Source: Desulfoscipio geothermicus (lineage in GTDB: Bacteria; Bacillota; Desulfotomaculia; Desulfotomaculales; Desulfallaceae). Taken from it: 58,890 bases of DNA. A model generated the notes under the pieces. That model ran no database searches, was not told the origin of the DNA, and saw only the letters and a program-made list of their open reading frames with translations. Below are positions 54,083 to 58,890 of the stretch, piece after piece. The stretch lies in assembly GCA_016841905.1 (NCBI GenBank), contig JAENYF010000018.1, positions 1 to 58,890 on the forward strand, given 5' to 3'. Position numbers and translations under genes: made by a program. The number at the start of each line of letters is the position of its first letter. The stretch's first letter is position 1.

Positions 54083-54262
54083 ATGGGCCAGCGGTTGCAA
54101 CAAATCCATGAAAAGACCGGGATGCTGCTCATAGCGTGCGACCAGTGTGCTATAGAAAGAAATATAGAAAATGATCTGGTGCCCGGGGCGGCGATAGGGT
54201 GCTTCCTTCAGCTATACACCGCTTTGGCCGGGGTCGCTCTAGATCAGATAATCACCTTGTAA
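54083..54262 (+). pseudogene. DsrE-related protein (SaoD-like), C-terminal fragment
   Basis: The 59-codon frame encodes MGQRLQQIHEKTGMLLIACDQCAIERNI and ends GVALDQIITL. This matches the C-terminal half of DsrE/DsrF-type sulfur-relay proteins, with a Cys pair in ACDQCA. The N-terminal half is lost, and the fragment is joined directly to the broken permease gene, so one deletion removed parts of both. Confidence 0.65.
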
Positions 54263-54307
54263 TTAGATAGGTGGTACCTTTTTCTTCCATTATAAAATCA
54301 AATAAAT

Positions 54308-54349
54308 GCCGGTTGAGGTGGGTGTGACTACCTTGACCGGCTTATTTTT
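54308..54349 (+). terminator. Hairpin terminator at the end of the reductase operon
   Basis: GCCGGT-TG-AGGT pairs with ACCT-TG-ACCGGC, with a 2x2 internal bulge, followed by TTATTTTTA. The next 350 bases hold no clear gene. Confidence 0.7.
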
Positions 54350-54700
54350 ATCTAACAAAGCCATAACAACTCATTGATAAACCGCAAAAGAAAACGGCAC
54401 GGCGCAATTATGGTAATGCCTGACAGGAACCGACAACACCACTCCCCCGGGTTTAAATAGCCTCACTTTATCAGAACTGCCGATTAAGCACTCTACATAG
54501 CTTCGCCACTTTTAACGAAAGTATTGAGCGAGACAAGTGCCAGAATAGATGAAACAAATATTTTTCAAGGAGATTAAAAATGTAATTGACTGGGAAGGCT
54601 TGAAATTGGCGATTAATCTGCATTTCTTGGAGGTGCAGAAAATGAGATTTACTATTAGGCTTGAAAAAATGTGGTTTAATTAATTTGGAGGTAAGATTAG

Positions 54701-55450
54701 ATGATTATAAAATTTGATCCAAATAACGTCGTTATAAAACTCTGTTTGAGTGGGATGAACTTGGAAGATAACGGAAACATTGAAGATGCAACTACGATGT
54801 TTCATAAAGCATGGAATGAAGCAACAAATGATTATGAAAAATTTATTGCAGCTTATCATTTAGCTCGTCAACAAAAGAGTATTACAGAAAAATTGAAATG
54901 GATGGAAACATCTTTACACTGTGCACTAAATATAAATGATGAAAATGTTAAGAGTACATACTCAACGTTATATTTAAACATTGCCAAATGTTATGAGGAG
55001 TTGGGTGATTCTGATAATGCAAAAAGAAATTATGAATTGTCAAATTCATTTAAGGGTGCGCCTTGTGATGAAGGGCCATTTTATCATGGGACAAAGGCTG
55101 ATTTGCAGGTGGGTGATTTACTGACAGCGGGTGGAATTTCAAATTACAAACCTGAGCTTAAAATGAATCACATTTATTTCACAGCTAATACCAATGGCGC
55201 AGGACTTGCAGCGGCATTAGCAAAAGGAGAAGGAAGAGAACGCGTTTATATAATAGAACCAACAGGTGAATTTGAAAACGACCCAAATGTTACTGACAAA
55301 AAATCCCCGGGTAACTTAACACGATCTTATCGCTCACAAGAACCTTTAAGAATTATTGGTGAAGAAACAGAGTGGGCGAAACTGACAACTACGGAGCGAC
55401 GTGAATGGCACGAAAATTTAGCCAAAAACAAGGGCGAAATTATTAACTGA
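54701..55450 (+). CDS. arr: NAD+-rifampin ADP-ribosyltransferase (Arr-type) with N-terminal helical domain
   Basis: The C-terminal 130 residues (FYHGTKADLQVGDLLTAGG, MNHIYFTANTNGAGLAAALAKGEGRERVYIIEPTG, NLTRSYRSQEPLRIIGE) form an Arr domain, which ADP-ribosylates rifamycins. Conserved HGT and later RSYRSQEP are intact. The first 115 residues form helix pairs of TPR type (AAYHLARQQKS, LYLNIAKCYEELGDSDNAKRNYEL), an extra domain absent from the short mycobacterial enzyme. TGGAGGTAAG precedes the ATG. Resistance is inferred from the family. Confidence 0.85.
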   Translation: MIIKFDPNNVVIKLCLSGMNLEDNGNIEDATTMFHKAWNEATNDYEKFIAAYHLARQQKSITEKLKWMETSLHCALNINDENVKSTYSTLYLNIAKCYEELGDSDNAKRNYELSNSFKGAPCDEGPFYHGTKADLQVGDLLTAGGISNYKPELKMNHIYFTANTNGAGLAAALAKGEGRERVYIIEPTGEFENDPNVTDKKSPGNLTRSYRSQEPLRIIGEETEWAKLTTTERREWHENLAKNKGEIIN

Positions 55451-55454
55451 ACGC

Positions 55455-55527
55455 ATGTAGTGCAACCGGCATGGCTTAACCTGGGGCACCTTTATGCATC
55501 TAGCGATTTTTTTGGTAAATTAAAAAA
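55455..55527. repeat. Dispersed repeat, copy B
   Basis: This is the second copy of the sequence at 35061-35132. It begins 4 bases after the arr stop codon, with differences at about eight positions. Neither copy has a gene in it. Confidence 0.8.
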
Positions 55528-55670
55528 TAGCTTAATATGGTGTTTCCGATAATGTGTCACCTCAGCGAGGGACTGACGCAGGTTGGATGTGGACTTGAAA
55601 TTAGGTATCTAGGCGTTTAATAGGACTACAAAATCATTCATAAAATATGTAAAATGAAAGGATGACTATA

Positions 55671-55775
55671 ATGGGTAATTTTAAAGTGGAGCATAAAAGC
55701 CCTGATGGTATGCACAAATCATATAGAACCTTGTTTCAACAGCTCAAGCTAGACAGAATCACGTTTTTTGCGTAA
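55671..55775 (+). CDS. Short hypothetical frame (34 aa)
   Basis: ATG 55671 follows GAAAGGATGA and opens a 34-codon frame (MGNFKVEHKSPDGMHKSYR). It is polar, has no known domain and may be a truncated gene. Nothing else is seen between 55528 and 55924. Confidence 0.3.
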   Translation: MGNFKVEHKSPDGMHKSYRTLFQQLKLDRITFFA

Positions 55776-55924
55776 ACAAAGGGAAGATGGCATAATTGGC
55801 AAGGGGGTGTCTTGTATGCTGGAAAGGACAAACGACTTGCGCTATAATGTGAAAGAAAATGACATGTTGGGATATGCTGGTTTCATCCGGGCGTTTACTG
55901 CGTAAGAGTGAAAAGGGAGATTTT

Positions 55925-56419
55925 ATGAATAAAAAAGAAATTGTAACTAAGGAAAATCTAATAGAAGTATTGGATTTATTAGATAATATGAAAATGAGAT
56001 ATTGGATAGATGGCGGCTGGGGAGTAGATATTTTACTTGGAAAGCAAAACAGAGAACATCGAGATATTGACGTTGATTTTGATGGAGAGTTTACGGAAAC
56101 TTTATTGAATAAATTGAAAGAAAAAGGTTATATAATCACAACTGATTGGAGTCCTTCACGCATTGAACTACATCACCTAGAACTTGGCTATTTAGATATT
56201 CACCCCTTGATAATCAATGAAGATGGAAGTGCTCGGCAGGCTGATCCGCACGGTGGCTGGTATGAGTTTGAAGCAAAATGGTTTTCGACTGCATTGTTTG
56301 AAGGTCGGATTATTCCTTGTATTTCTGCTGAAGCTCAAAAATTATTTCATAGTGGATACGAGCTTAGAGAAGTTGATAAAATTGATATAAAGAATCTTGA
56401 TAGTCTCATTACAGAGTAG
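55925..56419 (+). CDS. Lincosamide-type nucleotidyltransferase (Lnu-like)
   Basis: This 164-residue protein is a small nucleotidyltransferase of the lincosamide/aminoglycoside group. The catalytic motif is GGWGVDILLG with the later EHRDIDVDF providing the Asp pair. PHGGWYEFEAKWFSTALFEG is a typical C-terminal block. The ATG at 55925 with AGGGAGATTTT is used rather than one 66 bases upstream. Members inactivate lincomycin or clindamycin by AMP transfer. Its specificity here is not known. Confidence 0.8.
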   Translation: MNKKEIVTKENLIEVLDLLDNMKMRYWIDGGWGVDILLGKQNREHRDIDVDFDGEFTETLLNKLKEKGYIITTDWSPSRIELHHLELGYLDIHPLIINEDGSARQADPHGGWYEFEAKWFSTALFEGRIIPCISAEAQKLFHSGYELREVDKIDIKNLDSLITE

Positions 56420-56586
56420 TGGATTAATTAGTGTTATTGATATGCTCCCGTCCACCAGCAAAAGAACCGGCGTATACACCGCAGGAAATGAAAAATATGT
56501 TAAGATACAAAAGGTAGCTATTTTTAAATATTTACCTGTCTGGTAACTGGTATATAAAATGCAAGGAGAAAGGAGTCAGCTATTCA

Positions 56587-57228
56587 ATGAGTTGTCCGTC
56601 AGGATCTAAACCACCAAGCCAAATAATCCGCGATACTATTGGGAAGAAAAAATCTACCCTTACAGTTGAGGATTTAATCAATGCTTTCGGTTCTCAAAGT
56701 TTTGGCTTGATGTTTATAGTTATGGCGTTACCGTTAACTATCCCCTTACCTCCAGGCATAGGTTTTATTCCGGCAGCACTACTTTGCGTTTGGTCCTTTC
56801 AGAGAATGTTAGGGGGAACCACTTTGTGGGTACCTAAAGCAATTGGTAAACGGGAGATATCCCAGTCGCTTATCAGTAAAATTGATGCTAAAGCGCTACC
56901 TTTGTGTGCAAGATTAGAAAGGTATTTTTTAAATTGCGGCCGACTAAATTTGCTTAAAGAATCAGAGATTCGATTGTCATCGTTGGCTGTAATGTTCATG
57001 AGCATGCTAATTATGTTGCCCACCCCATTTTTGAATACCATTCCTGCTATAATTATAATCCTGATGGGGTTAACGATCTTAAACAGCAACCGTAGATTAC
57101 TCTGGATTAATATGAGCTTTAGCTTATTAGCGTTGGGTTTTATCGGCTCTACTTTATACGTCGGATCGGAATTATTGCTTGACGAGATTAGTGATTTTTT
57201 ACAGGCAAACCCAATACTTTTAGATTAA
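56587..57228 (+). CDS. ExoD family exopolysaccharide-related membrane protein
   Basis: This 213-residue protein belongs to the ExoD family of polytopic membrane proteins. The pattern is a hydrophilic N-terminal helix (TVEDLINAFGSQSFGLMFIVMALP), a conserved PLPPGIGFIPAALL loop, then four hydrophobic segments. In rhizobia ExoD affects polysaccharide and alkaline tolerance; here its role is unknown. GAAAGGAG precedes the ATG. A GACACAAGG/CCTTGTGTC hairpin follows. Confidence 0.85.
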   Translation: MSCPSGSKPPSQIIRDTIGKKKSTLTVEDLINAFGSQSFGLMFIVMALPLTIPLPPGIGFIPAALLCVWSFQRMLGGTTLWVPKAIGKREISQSLISKIDAKALPLCARLERYFLNCGRLNLLKESEIRLSSLAVMFMSMLIMLPTPFLNTIPAIIIILMGLTILNSNRRLLWINMSFSLLALGFIGSTLYVGSELLLDEISDFLQANPILLD

Positions 57229-57235
57229 AAGGCTT

Positions 57236-57267
57236 GACACAAGGTGGACGGTTCGTTTCCTTGTGTC
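57236..57267 (+). terminator. Hairpin after exoD-like gene
   Basis: GACACAAGG and CCTTGTGTC form a 9-bp stem with a 14-base loop. It has only a weak T-run, so its terminator strength is doubtful. Confidence 0.5.
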
Positions 57268-57320
57268 TCTTTGGACACATTGCCGACTAAATGTAGTGTT
57301 AAATTATCGGAGGTTTATAA

Positions 57321-57965
57321 ATGAACAAAATGATTAAGATTAGGAATGAAAAAGAAACAGATTATGAGAGAGTAGAAGAAATCACAAGGAAAGCTTTTTG
57401 GAATTTATATATTCCGGGATGCATTGAACACTATTTAGTTCATGTTATGCGATCCCACAAAGACTTTCTGCCGGAGTTGGCTCTGGTGATTGAAGTTGAT
57501 AATCAGATCATCGGGAATATCATGTATACGAAAACAAAACTAATTGATGAGTCTGGGGAAGAAAAAGACATCCTTACTTTCGGTCCAGTTTGCATTTTGC
57601 CAGAATATCAGAGAAAGGGGTATGGGAAAAAACTAATGGAGTATTCCTTTGAACAGGCGGCCGCACTTGATTATGATGTGATTGTAATATTTGGAAATCC
57701 GAATAATTATGTAAGCCGCGGTTTTAAGAGTTGCAAAAAGTACAATGTCTGTCTTGAGAATGGGACATATCCGGCGGCAATGATGGTAAAAGAACTCAAA
57801 CCAGATGCCTTGGACGGAAGAAAATTGGTTTACTATCAAAGTCCTGTATTTGAGATAGATGAACAAGAAGCTGGGCGTTTTGACGAGGGTTTAGAAAGCC
57901 TGGAGAAAAAATACCAGCCAAGTCAGGAAGAATTTTTTATTCACAGCCATTTTATTATACAGTGA
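57321..57965 (+). CDS. GNAT family N-acetyltransferase (YhbS-like)
   Basis: This 214-residue acyltransferase has the acetyl-CoA signature LPEYQRKGYGKKLMEYS after LTFGPVCIL, and the YhbS-like tail with NYVSRGFKSCKKYNV. The first 60 residues are typical of this branch (RVEEITRKAFWN). It is related to the enzyme at 26703. The substrate is unknown. CGGAGG precedes the ATG. Confidence 0.85.
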   Translation: MNKMIKIRNEKETDYERVEEITRKAFWNLYIPGCIEHYLVHVMRSHKDFLPELALVIEVDNQIIGNIMYTKTKLIDESGEEKDILTFGPVCILPEYQRKGYGKKLMEYSFEQAAALDYDVIVIFGNPNNYVSRGFKSCKKYNVCLENGTYPAAMMVKELKPDALDGRKLVYYQSPVFEIDEQEAGRFDEGLESLEKKYQPSQEEFFIHSHFIIQ

Positions 57966-58133
57966 GTTTCCTTTAGTGGTAAAGGATAAGCTACAACTTC
58001 AAATATGTCAATAAACCTGAAATTACGGAGGTTTTGCGCAAGAGCGTGATAGGCATTGTATCTGTAAACAACAAGTGTCGAGAATCGGTAATGAGCGCAA
58101 TTGCCTAGACCGAAAAAAGCGAATATTATTTTC

Positions 58134-58156
58134 AGCAGACTTTAATTATAAGTCTG
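58134..58156. terminator. Short hairpin in the gap before the XRE gene
   Basis: GCAGACTT and AAGTCTGC form a perfect stem with a 7-base loop. The gap 57966-58238 holds no gene. Repeats of GCAATAT and TGCAAT at about 58174-58221 may be operator sites for the XRE protein. Confidence 0.5.
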
Positions 58157-58238
58157 CAATTTATTGTTACAAAATGCAATATATAATTTACATTAAGCAA
58201 TATATGTATTACTATATGCAATGTAAGGGAGGCGGAGT

Positions 58239-58439
58239 ATGAAAAACAAGCGCATGAAAATAGCACGTATTGAATGCGATATGAAACAAGAAGATTTGGC
58301 GAGAAAAGTCGGTGTAACAAGGCAAACAATCGGATTAATAGAAGCGGGTGATTATAATCCAACACTTAATCTTTGCATAGCGATTTGCAAAGCATTGGGC
58401 AAAACACTAAATGACTTATTTTGGGGGGAGCAACAATGA
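58239..58439 (+). CDS. XRE-family helix-turn-helix regulator (YgzD-like)
   Basis: This is a 66-residue single-domain Cro/CI-type repressor: IARIECDMKQEDLARKVGVTRQTIGLIEAGDYNPTLNLCIAICKALGKTLNDLF. GGGAGGCGG precedes the ATG. It overlaps the next gene by 4 bases, so both are cotranscribed and the pair likely autoregulates. Confidence 0.93.
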   Translation: MKNKRMKIARIECDMKQEDLARKVGVTRQTIGLIEAGDYNPTLNLCIAICKALGKTLNDLFWGEQQ

Positions 58440-58843
58440 AAAAAGTAAACATTCAAGATGAGAGAATAATTTTTCAAAAAAGAAAGATAGGAAGCGATGC
58501 TTTTTTAATTATATATTTCGGATTGATTGCCTCTATCCTAATTCAGCAATTTTTGTTTGGTGCTCCATTTTCTCAGTACGCTGCGGAATTCATTCTTTTT
58601 ATGGTGGCAGCAATTTATGTTGTGGGCAGAAGCATTATTATGGGCAATAATCTTTATGATAACAGTATCAATGGACAAAAAATGGTTGTAATAAATAGTG
58701 TTGTTTGCGGTCTTACCATTACGGCTGTCACGATCACGCTTAATACTATAAATCTTGGCTTGGAGAAAATGGGAGGAACAACTGGTATTGCAATAACTGC
58801 TCTTGCTACTTTTTCTTGTGGAGTACTTGCCTCATTTATTTAA
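58436..58843 (+). CDS. Small membrane protein (DUF6773-like) paired with an XRE regulator
   Basis: This 135-residue protein has about four hydrophobic segments and a charged N-terminus (KKVNIQDERIIFQKRKIGSDAF). Such proteins sit next to YgzD-type regulators in many Firmicutes; their role is unknown. The ATG at 58436 overlaps the regulator stop and has GGGGGGAG upstream; a GTG-type start at 58421 is less likely. Confidence 0.75.
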   Translation: MKKVNIQDERIIFQKRKIGSDAFLIIYFGLIASILIQQFLFGAPFSQYAAEFILFMVAAIYVVGRSIIMGNNLYDNSINGQKMVVINSVVCGLTITAVTITLNTINLGLEKMGGTTGIAITALATFSCGVLASFI

Positions 58844-58890
58844 GCAATTTGCATAATTGCTGTAGCATAAAATTCAATGCCAAAATTAGA

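Overview
The window looks like the chromosome of an anaerobic, endospore-forming, Gram-positive Firmicute, most likely a Desulfotomaculum-like member of the Peptococcaceae/Desulfotomaculales. The reasons are the order ftsA-ftsZ-spoIIGA-sigE-sigG followed by nrdR, oxygen-sensitive class III ribonucleotide reductase genes, the ylm/yggS-sepF-proC-yggT-ylmH division neighbourhood leading to a T-box-controlled ileS, N-acetyl-beta-lysine osmolyte genes, a Sec-type in-frame UGA and many TTG/GTG starts. The species is an inference.

Region 1 (1-24,300) is dense, mostly plus-strand core sequence: cell division (ftsA tail, ftsZ, sepF and neighbours), the early sporulation sigma cascade (SpoIIGA protease, pro-SigmaE, SigmaG with a SigmaF-type promoter), anaerobic dNTP synthesis (NrdR, NrdD, NrdG), a LysM/BsuPI protein, a beta-CASP nuclease, PgeF, a HlyD-like membrane protein, YggS, proline synthesis, ileS, then a polysaccharide deacetylase and two peptidases.

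Region 2 (24,300-32,000) is looser: a glycosyltransferase-like gene and an HTH regulator that both seem to lack ATG/GTG/TTG starts, a GNAT enzyme, a TVP38-type membrane protein, a frameshifted AraC regulator, a PIG-L deacetylase and RlmD.

Region 3 (32,000-47,800) is a graveyard with islands of intact genes. It holds an ArsR/TauE pair, serine-recombinase scars, a HicAB locus whose toxin seems reduced to 22 codons, decayed DUF7000, DUF4332 and DUF3795 genes, an IS3 copy, the ablAB osmolyte operon, an MscS-type membrane protein, a 19-copy HAEG-repeat protein with a peptidase G2-like tail, an IS110 remnant and a collapsed double-cubane reductase copy.

Region 4 (48,300-54,300) is the most interesting part. 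It carries an ABC importer (lipoprotein, permease, ATPase), a double-cubane-cluster ATP-dependent reductase with its activase, a thioredoxin-like selenoprotein with a UxxC motif and a SECIS-like hairpin, a broken metal-efflux-type permease and a DsrE remnant. The gene set resembles the loci I remember being named Sao (selenocysteine-assisted organometal), but no lyase-like gene is seen and a double-cubane reductase pair sits among the expected genes.

Region 5 (54,300-end) is accessory: an Arr-type rifampin ADP-ribosyltransferase with an added N-terminal helical domain, a lincosamide-type nucleotidyltransferase, ExoD, a GNAT protein, and an XRE regulator paired with a small membrane protein.
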